A DNA stretch of 64,000 nucleotides. Origin: Cycloclasticus sp. Its GTDB lineage: Bacteria; Pseudomonadota; Gammaproteobacteria; Methylococcales; Cycloclasticaceae. The notes under the pieces are model-generated. The model was not told the origin of the DNA. It saw only the letters and a program-made list of their open reading frames with translations, and did no database searches. This document shows positions 7,813-16,411 of this stretch, piece after piece. A program made the position numbers and the translations under genes. Position 1 is the first letter of the stretch; the number at the start of each line of letters is the position of its first letter. The stretch is taken from positions 1 to 64,000 of the forward strand of contig PADC01000006.1 in assembly GCA_002700385.1 (NCBI GenBank). Reading direction: 5' to 3'.

Positions 7813-8256
7813 AAATAATCTCAATAATCTATGCGACAACTTTAAAGTAAATTTCAGCCCTCATCTATGGTACTTTGGTACTAAAATTATTAATAAAATT
7901 AATTTTCCCCTAGAAATTAACCTGTCTCATCTACAAAAAATTAACTTTTGCTTTTTTTCATTCAAAAAAAGCAAATTTTATTCGTTAAATGAAAGTATAT
8001 TTAAGAACCCCCTACTTCGCCAGTGTATTTCTATCAATTACTTAGACCCAAAACCAAAAACTGCTCTCAGTGTCTCTATCAACAGCGCAGGTAATTTCTG
8101 TGTTACATAATTTACATAAAAACAAGCCAAATTGATCACTAGTGGATTAAATCAACTTCTTTGATTATGAAATGTTGATTATAACAACTAGAGTCATATA
8201 TCCAAGCCCCAAGTCGGGCAAATCAATACAAATCTCAAAGAAACTCTTTCCCAAAC
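7813..8256. other. AT-rich intergenic region
   Basis: About 440 bp lie between the PEP-CTERM promoter and the 3' end of the UPF0104 gene. No open frame with a plausible start and ribosome site is visible. The only clear structure is the 12-bp inverted repeat at 7947-7975. A short direct repeat, TTGATTAT, occurs twice six bases apart near 8159-8183. Confidence 0.7.
7947..7975. repeat. Perfect 12-bp inverted repeat, 5-base loop
   Basis: TTTGCTTTTTTT (7947-7958), loop CATTC, then AAAAAAAGCAAA (7964-7975). It is symmetric, so either strand gives a hairpin, with a U-rich strand on one side. Its position about 280 bp past the UPF0104 stop allows a weak terminator or a protein-binding palindrome. 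The stem is mostly A-U, so its stability as a terminator is doubtful. Confidence 0.6.
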
Positions 8257-9240
8257 TTACAAGGACGACTCAGATGATGAAAAAAACTTCTTATTTCCAT
8301 TAAGATAAAACACCAGCCCTAATAGACCGACAATGATCATAACAAGTCTCCAACCAAGGATAGTCTCAGCTCCACCGGTTAACCCTCCAAGAAGAAATAA
8401 ACTTTCCATTGCCGCTTCCCCAACACCTAAACCTCCAGGTGTGATAGGGAGAGAATTCGCCATATACCCCATTGGAACAAGTAATAACATTTTAAATTCA
8501 GCCCCTGATATATTTGTTGCTTGAGCAATAGCCAATGAGACGCCGACCATCAGAAGCTGTAGAAAATAAGACATTAACAAGGCTTTTATTAAAACATCAA
8601 GGCTAGCCCGATAATGATGGATAGTAAGTAATACACGGGATAAATGGCATCCAAAACTAATTTTATTATCCAACCAGTAGATTAACTTACTACCAGCTAA
8701 GTCCAATTTAGCCCCAAGAAAAGTAACTAAAATAATACATAAAGAAGTTGCAAATGATATAGCTAACAGTCCCTTTAAAATAACTTGAGACAGAATCAAC
8801 TCAATGAAAAAAGGGGCCAGTAACAATGGTAATGTTAACAATGAAAAAAGGCCGATAAATCGATCTAAAAATAAAATGGTAACAACTTCCGCCTTACTGC
8901 CAGGATTGTCTTTACTCGCATAATATATTTTCACCAAATCACCCCCTGTCGCACCAGGCAAATAGGTACTAAAAAACAAGCCTATCAAAGTCAGTTTAAT
9001 GGAGGCCATATATGAAAGGCTCATTTGGTGTACTTTAATTAGTATCTGCAAACGTAGAGCTTGAAGGATGGTCGCTGTAAAAAACAAAACAATGGCTAGC
9101 AGCGTATAGGGCCAAACTCTTAGCAAGCCAGACAGCGATGTCCAATCAATCGTTCCCATTTTTACAAGATACAAAAGCATTGCTACGGCTACGACTAGCC
9201 GTACAATTGTAAATACTGTTTTTGAACTTAATTTAAAAAT
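8257..9240 (-). CDS. UPF0104/LPG-synthase-like transmembrane protein, possible ATT start
   Basis: This polytopic inner-membrane protein belongs to the lysylphosphatidylglycerol synthase transmembrane (UPF0104, YbhN-like) family, common in polysaccharide and lipid loci. Family hallmarks are LRLQILIK, the TYLPGATGGDLVKIYY stretch, FLDRFIGLFSLL and the C-terminal PITPGGLGVGEAAME. About seven to eight membrane segments are visible. The first ATG is at 9180, but it cuts into the first membrane segment and has no ribosome site. The frame stays open upstream to 9252 and encodes the expected amphipathic start and segment (IFKLSSKTVFTIVRLVVAVA). No ATG, GTG or TTG lies there; the only candidate is ATT at 9240 with AGG six bases before it. 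That start would give 327 residues, normal for the family. The substrate is unknown. Confidence 0.82.
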   Translation of the reverse strand: MFKLSSKTVFTIVRLVVAVAMLLYLVKMGTIDWTSLSGLLRVWPYTLLAIVLFFTATILQALRLQILIKVHQMSLSYMASIKLTLIGLFFSTYLPGATGGDLVKIYYASKDNPGSKAEVVTILFLDRFIGLFSLLTLPLLLAPFFIELILSQVILKGLLAISFATSLCIILVTFLGAKLDLAGSKLIYWLDNKISFGCHLSRVLLTIHHYRASLDVLIKALLMSYFLQLLMVGVSLAIAQATNISGAEFKMLLLVPMGYMANSLPITPGGLGVGEAAMESLFLLGGLTGGAETILGWRLVMIIVGLLGLVFYLNGNKKFFSSSESSL

Positions 9241-9323
9241 ACGAAACCTAAATCATAAAGTATTTGGTCAAACTCACTCTTTATATCAACAAGCTAAAAT
9301 TACAAGGCACAATGCCTATAAAT

Positions 9324-10316
9324 TTATACTGCTAATGCCCGCTCTTTTTCCAAAAATTCTGTGTACCAAGCAATAGTATGCTGGATGCTTTCATTAAAAG
9401 TATGCGTAGGTTGCCATTTCAATAGTTTTTTCGCCTTTGAACAGTCTAGATACTGTTCACGAATTTCATGACTCGCTTGATTTAATATTTTAGGAACGAG
9501 TTCTGTTTTATCCATGGTTATTAAAATACGGTTTACTAATTCGATAACAGATAAGGGGGTTTCTGTTCCAAAATTAAAATCTTGCCCTACAATGCCTTCT
9601 TCAGGCAATCGTTCAGCCAATGTTAGATATGCATCCACCGCATCTTCAACATAAAAATAATCTCTTATAAATAAGCCGTTACTTCGAATAATTGGGGATT
9701 CATTATCAAATGCCGCCTGAATAGTCCCTGGAATGAGCCGGTTAAAATTTAGGTCTCCCGGGCCAAAAAGATTCCCACACCGCGTTACTGCAATTGGCGT
9801 GTTGTATGTGTGGAAATAAGACATCGATATCAGGTCAGTACACGATTTCGATACATCATAAGGAAAACGGCCCACCAGCGGAGTTTCTTCAGTATAAGGC
9901 AAATTATCATGCGAACCATATGCTTTATCACTGGATGCAATGATTACACGATCAATTAAGGATGGACACTGTCTACAGGCTTCTAATAAATTCCAAGTGC
10001 CTTTAATATTCGCTTCAAAAGTTGATAATGGTGAGCGAGATGCGGCACCGACAATTGTTTGGGCACCCAAATGGAATACCGTGTTAATCTCGTACTCGTT
10101 AAGGCCTCTGAGCAACAACTCATAATCAATTAACTCACCTCTAACTGTATTACACCGCATTAAGTTATCAGATTCTAATAACTTGCTGCCATGAACCCAG
10201 TCTCTGACTAAACAAGTTACATTAGCTCCTTGAGAAAGCAGCTTATCAACCATCGATGAGCCCAATAATCCTGAAGCGCCCGTTACAAAAACATTACGAT
10301 TTTTCCAAAAATTCAT
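9324..10316 (-). CDS. rfbG: CDP-glucose 4,6-dehydratase-like SDR
   Basis: This 330-residue extended short-chain dehydrogenase has the nucleotide-binding motif TGASGLLG at about 12-19, the catalytic SSDKAYG near 128-134 and YDVSK (Tyr153, Lys157). SSDKxY with a downstream YxxSK is typical of CDP-glucose and GDP-mannose 4,6-dehydratases, which make 4-keto-6-deoxy sugars. It overlaps the cytidylyltransferase gene by four bases, so CDP-glucose is the most likely substrate. It is the last gene of a four-gene cassette (SDR, C-methyltransferase, rfbF, rfbG). A CDP-sugar epimerase role cannot be excluded because it is slightly shorter than classical RfbG. Confidence 0.8.
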   Translation of the reverse strand: MNFWKNRNVFVTGASGLLGSSMVDKLLSQGANVTCLVRDWVHGSKLLESDNLMRCNTVRGELIDYELLLRGLNEYEINTVFHLGAQTIVGAASRSPLSTFEANIKGTWNLLEACRQCPSLIDRVIIASSDKAYGSHDNLPYTEETPLVGRFPYDVSKSCTDLISMSYFHTYNTPIAVTRCGNLFGPGDLNFNRLIPGTIQAAFDNESPIIRSNGLFIRDYFYVEDAVDAYLTLAERLPEEGIVGQDFNFGTETPLSVIELVNRILITMDKTELVPKILNQASHEIREQYLDCSKAKKLLKWQPTHTFNESIQHTIAWYTEFLEKERALAV

Positions 10317-11077
10317 TTTTTAATTTCCCAAGGAGGGGTTCCTGTAGCCCAAAAATCCTCTAAAATCTGCTTTTCACGAAGTGTATCCATTGGTTGCCAA
10401 AAACCATCATGGCGATAAGCCATTAATTCATTCTCTAATGTAAGCTTTTCAAGTGGTTCCCTCTCAAGGATAGTGCTATCGTCCTGCAAAAAATCAAAGA
10501 CTGAAGGTTCAAAAACAAAAAAACCTCCGTTTATCCATCCTTCCTGTGGTTTTTCCGAAAACTCAACGACTGCTTCTTCATCTAGACTCATTGCCCCAAA
10601 ACGAGAAGGAGGATGGACCGCTGTTACCGTAGCTTTTTTTCCATGAGAACGGTGAAATTTTAACAGCTCATTTATATTGATATTACCCAATCCATCGCCA
10701 TAGGTAACCATGAAGGTTTCATCACCTATTAACTCACGCATTCTAAGAACCCTGCCCCCTGTCATCGTTCCTTGACCTGTATCAATCAGTCCTGTGCGCC
10801 AATTACTGCTATTGCTACCTATAATTTCTCGGGAGCCATCACTCTGGTCGACAAAAAAATCACTGTTATGAATAAAAAAGTTGGCGAAATATTCCTTAAT
10901 CAAATCGCCTTTATAACCACAAGCAACGAGAAAGTCTTTATAACCCTGAGAAGCATAAATATTCATAATATGCCAGAGGATAGGGCGTCCACCAATCTCA
11001 ACCATGGGTTTTGGTCTAAGACCAGTTTCTTCAGCAAGACGCGTACCCAGCCCCCCTGCCAGTATGATAGTTTTCAT
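10313..11077 (-). CDS. rfbF: Glucose-1-phosphate cytidylyltransferase
   Basis: This 254-residue nucleotidyltransferase makes CDP-glucose from CTP and glucose-1-phosphate, the first committed step to CDP-activated deoxysugars. The N-terminus [14 protein letters not shown] holds the GGxGTR nucleotide-binding loop. [18 protein letters not shown] and [12 protein letters not shown] (metal-binding Asp) are diagnostic of RfbF rather than RmlA, and [17 protein letters not shown] is also family-specific. Length matches the usual 255-260 residues. It lies 13 bp after the C-methyltransferase and overlaps the dehydratase gene by four bases. Confidence 0.95.
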   Translation of the reverse strand: MKTIILAGGLGTRLAEETGLRPKPMVEIGGRPILWHIMNIYASQGYKDFLVACGYKGDLIKEYFANFFIHNSDFFVDQSDGSREIIGSNSSNWRTGLIDTGQGTMTGGRVLRMRELIGDETFMVTYGDGLGNININELLKFHRSHGKKATVTAVHPPSRFGAMSLDEEAVVEFSEKPQEGWINGGFFVFEPSVFDFLQDDSTILEREPLEKLTLENELMAYRHDGFWQPMDTLREKQILEDFWATGTPPWEIKK

Positions 11078-11090
11078 GAATTTTCCTTTT

Positions 11091-12329
11091 TTATACTATT
11101 CTAGGTTTGGGTAAGGGGATAATAAACTGCCCTCCTCTAGCCTTGTATTCTTGCTGTTGTTCGATAATTTCATCGGCAAAATTCCACGCCAAAATTAACA
11201 CATAATCAGGTTGCCTTTCTAATAATGTTTCAACAGGCAAGACAGGTAAATGCATGCCAGGCGTATATAGGTCTTGTTTTAACGGACTTTTATCTACCGT
11301 ATATGGAACCAGGTCCGTGCTAATTTCACAGTAATTTAATAAAGTATTGCCTTTTGCAGGTGCGCCATATGCAGCTAATGACTTTCCTTTTTGTTTCAAG
11401 TCGTTCAATAAGCTGATTAACTCTGTCTTATTTGCTGCTACATCATCAGCAAATTCTTTATAACTATCAAATTGCGTTAATCCGCGAGTTTTTTCATTCT
11501 CAGCTTCTTTCAAAACTTCTTCAGAATGAATTTTATAATGTTCAATGGGGCCAGCATATACACGTATTGAACCTCCATGAACTTGGACATGATCAACTCG
11601 AGTAATAGCTAGACCAACAGCATCACAAAGAGTTAATAATGCTGTAATGGAAAAATAACACAGATGCTCATGATAAACCGTATCGTACTCTAGTCTCTCC
11701 ATAAACTCACCCAAGTACGGGACCTCAACAATCATTAGCCCATTTGACTTAAGTAAATGTTTGGCGCCTTTCAAAAAATCCTGAGTATCATCCACATGAG
11801 CTAAGACATTATTACCGATAACCACATCGGCCCTCCCATGAGATTTTCGAATAATTTGAGAGGTTTCATAGTTGAAAAAAGAATTGATAGTATCAATCCC
11901 AGCCTCGTTAGCCATCTTTGCTATATTAGTCGCAGGCTCAATCCCGATTGTATTAACACCTCTCGCTTGAAAGCATTTTAATAAGCTTCCGTCATTACTT
12001 GCTACCTCAGCCACGAGCCCATCTTTAATATCCATATACTCGATCACAGTATCGGCATACGCTACGTTATGCTTTGCTATGGTATCTGAAGTACCTGTGA
12101 CATAGATATAATTACGGAATAATACAGATGGATCTATGACATCAACCAACTGAACAAGCGAACAGTTCTCGCAAAAATACACATCTAGGGGATACTTTTT
12201 CTCATCGGCAAAATCACCAGATGACTTTAAGAAAGCATTTGCAAGTGGTTGATCACCCAAACTTAAAAAAAATTTTAAACTTTCCTTCTGGTTACAGCCA
12301 CGGCAAGTTTCACGAATTCCATGTGTCAA
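11091..12329 (-). CDS. NDP-hexose C-methyltransferase (TylC3/NovU family)
   Basis: This 412-residue SAM-dependent sugar C-methyltransferase has three parts. An N-terminal zinc-binding domain carries CxxC pairs at about 9-12 and 53-56. A Rossmann domain has motif I VAEVASNDGSLL at about 106-117, and the active-site YHEHLCYFS follows near residue 218. A C-terminal domain contains AYGAPAKGNTLLNY, which binds the nucleotide-sugar part in relatives. Such enzymes add a methyl group to C3 of a 4-keto-6-deoxy sugar. Encoded just before rfbF-rfbG, it points to a CDP-linked 3-C-methyl branched sugar. The start is TTG at 12329, preceded by AGGAG at ideal spacing. Confidence 0.9.
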   Translation of the reverse strand: MTHGIRETCRGCNQKESLKFFLSLGDQPLANAFLKSSGDFADEKKYPLDVYFCENCSLVQLVDVIDPSVLFRNYIYVTGTSDTIAKHNVAYADTVIEYMDIKDGLVAEVASNDGSLLKCFQARGVNTIGIEPATNIAKMANEAGIDTINSFFNYETSQIIRKSHGRADVVIGNNVLAHVDDTQDFLKGAKHLLKSNGLMIVEVPYLGEFMERLEYDTVYHEHLCYFSITALLTLCDAVGLAITRVDHVQVHGGSIRVYAGPIEHYKIHSEEVLKEAENEKTRGLTQFDSYKEFADDVAANKTELISLLNDLKQKGKSLAAYGAPAKGNTLLNYCEISTDLVPYTVDKSPLKQDLYTPGMHLPVLPVETLLERQPDYVLILAWNFADEIIEQQQEYKARGGQFIIPLPKPRIV

Positions 12330-12375
12330 AGTTCACTCCTTTAACTCAATACTATTGAATTTAAATATTATACGA

Positions 12376-13371
12376 TCAGTTTAAGAACTTAACGCATCGA
12401 CCGATTCCTTCTGCGATACTTAAAGATGGAACCCAGCCTGTTTGCTGCTTAAGCAACGCGTTAGTAACCGGCAAATGTTGCATCTCTTCCTTGCGAACAG
12501 GGATCTCACCGAATTTTAAATTTTTAAAATCAATTGTCAATATACTTGCAGCAATTTCAACAAAACTTCTAACGGAATTCAACTGCCCGGTTGCTAAATT
12601 GATAACACGGTCATTATTAACTGCTTCTGATTTATTAATCACCCCTATGCGTAAAAGGCCCTCGACAACATCTTCCACATAGGTAAAATCTCTTTTTTGC
12701 TGCCCTTCTGTTAATGGCAATGACTGATTCTTCGCTAAATTTAATAGGGACGGTAATAATCGACTGTTATGTTCGCCTGGACCATAGACTGAAAACAATC
12801 TGACCGTTACCCCTTTAAGACCGTATTGTTCACAGCTCATCGCTAAACGCTTCGTACCTAAAAGTTTAGACTCCCCATACAGTGTGGTTGGAACACAAGC
12901 GATACTCTCAGATAAATCGCTGGAGTCTTTCCCGTATTCAAGAGCAGATCCAACGTGAACAATATCTTGCCCCACCCAATTATCACCTTTAGCTGTAGCC
13001 ATAGCTTTACAAACTATTGACACTAAATCAGCGTTAATGGTGTAGGCAAGATTTTGATCACGCTGACTTGGATTAACACCATACCCGGCAAGATTAAACA
13101 CAACATCGGGCGAGATTTTTTTAAAAATATTTATTAAGGACTCTGCGTCATCTACCAAATTCAGCTCAAACACCACTCCACTTACGCCAAACTGATCAAA
13201 AATTCTTTTCGCTGCATGTTTATCACGCACGAATAAAAAAATATTTGCGCCAATTTTGCTTAGCGCTCGTGCTAACCAGCGACCAATAAAACCAGAGGCT
13301 CCTAGTATAACTACATTCTTATCTTTATATGACTTATACACATCAGTATAACTAAAAGTTCTCGTTAGCAA
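12376..13371 (-). CDS. NAD-dependent epimerase/dehydratase (SDR), CDP-sugar cassette
   Basis: This 331-residue extended SDR has GASGFIG at about 24-30 for NAD(P), a Ser in VGSALEYG near 142 and the catalytic pair YGESK (Tyr165, Lys169). RDFTYVEDVVEGLLR is the usual sugar-nucleotide epimerase signature. It leads the cassette followed by the C-methyltransferase and rfbF-rfbG, so it probably reduces or epimerises the 4-keto sugar after C-methylation. The exact product cannot be read. The start is TTG at 13371 with AGGGCGG upstream. The gene begins a minus-strand operon divergent from the PhyH-Rieske gene. Confidence 0.85.
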   Translation of the reverse strand: MLTRTFSYTDVYKSYKDKNVVILGASGFIGRWLARALSKIGANIFLFVRDKHAAKRIFDQFGVSGVVFELNLVDDAESLINIFKKISPDVVFNLAGYGVNPSQRDQNLAYTINADLVSIVCKAMATAKGDNWVGQDIVHVGSALEYGKDSSDLSESIACVPTTLYGESKLLGTKRLAMSCEQYGLKGVTVRLFSVYGPGEHNSRLLPSLLNLAKNQSLPLTEGQQKRDFTYVEDVVEGLLRIGVINKSEAVNNDRVINLATGQLNSVRSFVEIAASILTIDFKNLKFGEIPVRKEEMQHLPVTNALLKQQTGWVPSLSIAEGIGRCVKFLN

Positions 13372-13838
13372 TTTATACCGCCCTTATTAACTTCATTATT
13401 CCCCATGCAATGGCAAAGTATATCTAAATAGTTTCATTGTGATAGGCACCGGTTAGGATAAAACTTAATAGTTCTTTGGCAATCAATCGTTCCTGCTATA
13501 TGTTACTACTACTTAAGATGGACACATTCAAACATTATTCAAGAAGCCCATTAAAGTTTGAAAAAGGAATGCAACTTTAAAAGAGAACTAACAAAATATA
13601 ACGTGCAAAATCAAACCCCTCTCCATTAACATACACTGGATTAATTTTTTCTAACACCTTTGTTGAACTCTTGATAAACAAGCGATAACAATTATTTTAC
13701 ATCCGGAAAATTACACGGTCCATCTTGATGCAGAAAAATACAATTGCCTATAATAGCCTTATTTCCTATAAGTTATTGCCTTTTTAAGAATATAAAAATA
13801 GTATTAAAATGTTAAAAAATAAATCTTAAAGGTTTTCA
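13372..13838. other. Divergent intergenic region
   Basis: About 470 AT-rich bases separate the CDP-sugar operon (minus) from the PhyH-Rieske gene (plus). No credible small gene is seen. It holds a plus-strand promoter at 13725-13754. On the minus side a TATACT box near 13415-13420 has no convincing -35. Confidence 0.65.
13725..13754 (+). promoter_or_regulatory. Promoter of the PhyH-Rieske gene
   Basis: TTGATG (13725-13730, four of six) and a perfect TATAAT (13749-13754) are spaced by 18 bases, 85 bases before the ATG. The long leader shows no obvious riboswitch fold. Confidence 0.6.
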
Positions 13839-15086
13839 ATGTCAAACTTAACGGCCGTAGAACTACAAGCCAAAGACCGCCCTTTTACTCAACTAGCTGA
13901 GAGAATTTTGGATGGCGAGTACTTCATGATTCGAAACTGCCTTCCACAACTAGAACTACTTGACACCCTGACAAATGCAAGCTACCAAGGCATCCTGGAA
14001 ACTGTGGGAAAGGAAAAAGCCGATGAAGTCATGGAAAATGGCTTTGATAAAATTCATCAATATATTACTCCTGAAGATATTCCTAGAGTAACTGATGCAG
14101 CCTATGAATTCATCGAGCCCAAAACCTTAGAATTCTTGAAAAAGTTTGTGTCCAATATCATTGGAAAAACAGACCGGTTTTATTTTGAACGTAAAGCTAA
14201 TGTACGCTTTCATATTCCTCATGATATTGCCGCACCCTATTTAGCAAAGTACCAGCAATTCTCCCACAAAAGAGGTGATGGCAAAATCACGCCACACAGA
14301 GCTCACCGAGATGATTGGGTTGATTGTCCATCCAATTTAATCAACATTTGGATTGCAGTTGGGCCCGTAAGAAAAGGCAATGGACTTACGTTATACCCCG
14401 AAACTTATCGGTCAAATTTAAAAAATGATGGACCCTATATTGCGAGTGATGAGAACCCCGGGCTAGCTACTACTTTTAATATGGAACCAGGAGATGTGAT
14501 TCTTTTTCACGGTAGCCATGTTCATGGTTCTGAAATTAACGTAACAGATACAACAAGGCATGTTATCAGTTTTAGAATTGCCCTTGATAAACCGATATAC
14601 AGTTATGGTCACCATCACCACTATGCATGGTCACCTCTAGCAGGTGGTATTTTTGATATGTTTGCTGAAATCCCTCAAAATATGGCTTGGAGTTATGTCA
14701 AATATAAAATTTTTCAAGCTAATCGTAAGCTTAAAGGTCTCATTGGAATTAAACCCATAAAATCAAGGCCTAAAACTCAAGTAGATCATACACTTAAAAA
14801 GCCAATTCCCCTTTCTGATCTTAAACCGGGCGTCATCTTACCTTGGTCTACATCAATTTGTGTTACCCGTGAAGAGAGCGGAAATATTTTAGCCTTCAGC
14901 CGGCATTGCCCCCACGAGGGTGCTGACTTAGCTTACGGCGTAATAAGCGACAATCAAGTTAAATGCCCTTGGCACAACCTCAGTATTAACCCTTCAACTG
15001 GGGAAACTGCTTGTCAATCACTGAATCATTTAAAAACTTATCCTACAGAAATTAATAATAATGAGGTAACCGTTATAGAAAATTAA
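13839..15086 (+). CDS. PhyH-family Fe(II)/2-oxoglutarate dioxygenase fused to a Rieske [2Fe-2S] domain
   Basis: This 415-residue two-domain protein is unusual. Residues about 20-255 form a phytanoyl-CoA dioxygenase-like fold. The iron facial triad is readable as His156-x-Asp158 (PHRAHRDDW) and His229 (HGSHVHGSE), and Arg240 or Arg246 is a candidate 2-oxoglutarate anchor. Residues about 325-415 form a Rieske domain with both ligand boxes intact, Cys357-x-His359 and Cys376-x2-His379, sixteen residues apart. A linker of about 70 residues contains a natural HHHH and a Lys-rich stretch. The first domain should hydroxylate a substrate using O2 and 2-oxoglutarate; the second could feed electrons or sense redox state. 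No reductase gene is adjacent. Its place among sugar-modification genes suggests a glycan, nucleotide-sugar or lipid substrate. It is a single gene with its own promoter and no signal peptide. Confidence 0.85.
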   Translation: MSNLTAVELQAKDRPFTQLAERILDGEYFMIRNCLPQLELLDTLTNASYQGILETVGKEKADEVMENGFDKIHQYITPEDIPRVTDAAYEFIEPKTLEFLKKFVSNIIGKTDRFYFERKANVRFHIPHDIAAPYLAKYQQFSHKRGDGKITPHRAHRDDWVDCPSNLINIWIAVGPVRKGNGLTLYPETYRSNLKNDGPYIASDENPGLATTFNMEPGDVILFHGSHVHGSEINVTDTTRHVISFRIALDKPIYSYGHHHHYAWSPLAGGIFDMFAEIPQNMAWSYVKYKIFQANRKLKGLIGIKPIKSRPKTQVDHTLKKPIPLSDLKPGVILPWSTSICVTREESGNILAFSRHCPHEGADLAYGVISDNQVKCPWHNLSINPSTGETACQSLNHLKTYPTEINNNEVTVIEN

Positions 15087-15469
15087 TTCGTAAGGGCTTT
15101 AGCCTGACTTGATGGTAGCAATGACCTATTCGATAGACCTCCTCACAAATTTGTAAAAATTTATCCAACACCCGACTTGATCCTATAGATTGTCCTTAGA
15201 TCCATTAAACACGACAAACTCAAACAAGATTCAACGTCTTCTAAATAAAAGGCCCGTTTACCCCACAGAAGTCTTGAAGCCGTTACCTATTGTTTGCCAT
15301 AAAAGGGCTTTACCATTTTTTTCATCCAGATAACTATTTTCAACCTTAGTAATTGAAAAATTCTTTCATTTATGACAACTTGTACCTCCGTTAAAGCCTT
15401 AGTTAAGTATTTCTTTACTGAAACACACAAGCTACAAGCAAAAACCATTCAAGGATCAAAGGTTTCAAC
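15087..15469. other. Intergenic region
   Basis: About 380 bp lie between two plus-strand genes. I see no open frame with a start and ribosome site, no convincing terminator after the PhyH-Rieske gene and no promoter good enough to name. Confidence 0.6.
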
Positions 15470-16243
15470 ATGACAATAAGCTCAAAAGCTGCCTCATTAA
15501 TCCGTAACACTGCTACAGTTATATTGCCCTTATCTATAAGGATGCACATAAGAAAAATACAGCGTCAGTTTAAACTTCAATCATCGCCTGTGGGGTCGGT
15601 TAATTTTGGTGGTTTACGTAGACTCACTCCTATAAGTCCCATTTTTGGTATCGACCGAGACCTCATTAATATTGATCGATACTACATAGAAAAATTTTTA
15701 TCACTCCATACAGCCGATATAAAAGGTCGGGTGCTCGAAATGGGAGAGCCGCTTTATACAAAGAAATTTGGTGCAGAGAAAGTAACAAGAAGTGATGTTT
15801 TAAATTATGTCGAAGGAAACCCTAAAGCAAACATAGTCGCAGATTTAACGAAAGCTGAGAATATTGCTGACAACACTTACGACTGCATCATAATAACCCA
15901 GACTTTACAGATGATTTATGATGTTCAAGCTGCTGTTGAAACTCTCCACAGAATATTAAAACCTGGTGGCGTCGTTCTTGTAACCTCTCATGGTATTACG
16001 AAAGTCGCTAGACGAGAGGGAATCGATTCATGGGGTGAGTATTGGCATTTTACTTATCAATCGAAAAAACACCTTTTCGAACAATTTTTCCATTCAAAAA
16101 GTATTCATATCTCAACCTATGGCAATATTTTAACGACGATTGCTTCGTTGCATGGATTAGCAGCAAACGAATTAGATCAGAATGAACTGGACTATTGCGA
16201 CCCTGACTACGAAGCTTTAGTCACGGTCAGAGCCACAAAGTGA
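15470..16243 (+). CDS. Class I SAM-dependent methyltransferase
   Basis: This 257-residue protein has a Rossmann methyltransferase core: motif I-like GRVLEMGEPLYTKKFG at about 86-101, then DVLNYVEGNPKANIVADLT, TQTLQMIYDV and LHRILKPGGVVLV, the last being the usual motif after the acidic loop. Motif I has Met-Gly-Glu in place of a Gly-rich GxGxG, as in the methyltransferases that accompany glycosyltransferases in EPS loci. The N-terminal 50 residues are basic and moderately hydrophobic and may touch the membrane. O-methylation of a glycan residue is the likely role. It precedes the pyruvyl transferase by 168 bp on the same strand. Confidence 0.85.
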   Translation: MTISSKAASLIRNTATVILPLSIRMHIRKIQRQFKLQSSPVGSVNFGGLRRLTPISPIFGIDRDLINIDRYYIEKFLSLHTADIKGRVLEMGEPLYTKKFGAEKVTRSDVLNYVEGNPKANIVADLTKAENIADNTYDCIIITQTLQMIYDVQAAVETLHRILKPGGVVLVTSHGITKVARREGIDSWGEYWHFTYQSKKHLFEQFFHSKSIHISTYGNILTTIASLHGLAANELDQNELDYCDPDYEALVTVRATK

Positions 16244-16411
16244 ATGTGAATTAAAAGATCCTTATTAAACAAAAAAGCCTTTTAATATCAGCAACCCCAA
16301 CGTAATCGAGCTGATAAATTCTTCTAACGAAATTCAATATCTTTTTTTAAAAAAAATCATACATAAGATAATAATTAGAATTAAAAGCCTTCGATACTTT
16401 CTGCTAAACTC

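Noticed and set aside
13839-15086. Frameshifted join of two adjacent genes
   Set aside because: The dioxygenase and Rieske parts are in one uninterrupted frame with a 70-residue linker and no internal start with a good ribosome site at the junction.
15087-15469. Second GEMM-like riboswitch (GGCCCG... and GCCGTTACC fragments)
   Set aside because: The conserved core GGACGxAAAGCxACGGG and the GNRA-capped stem are missing on both strands.
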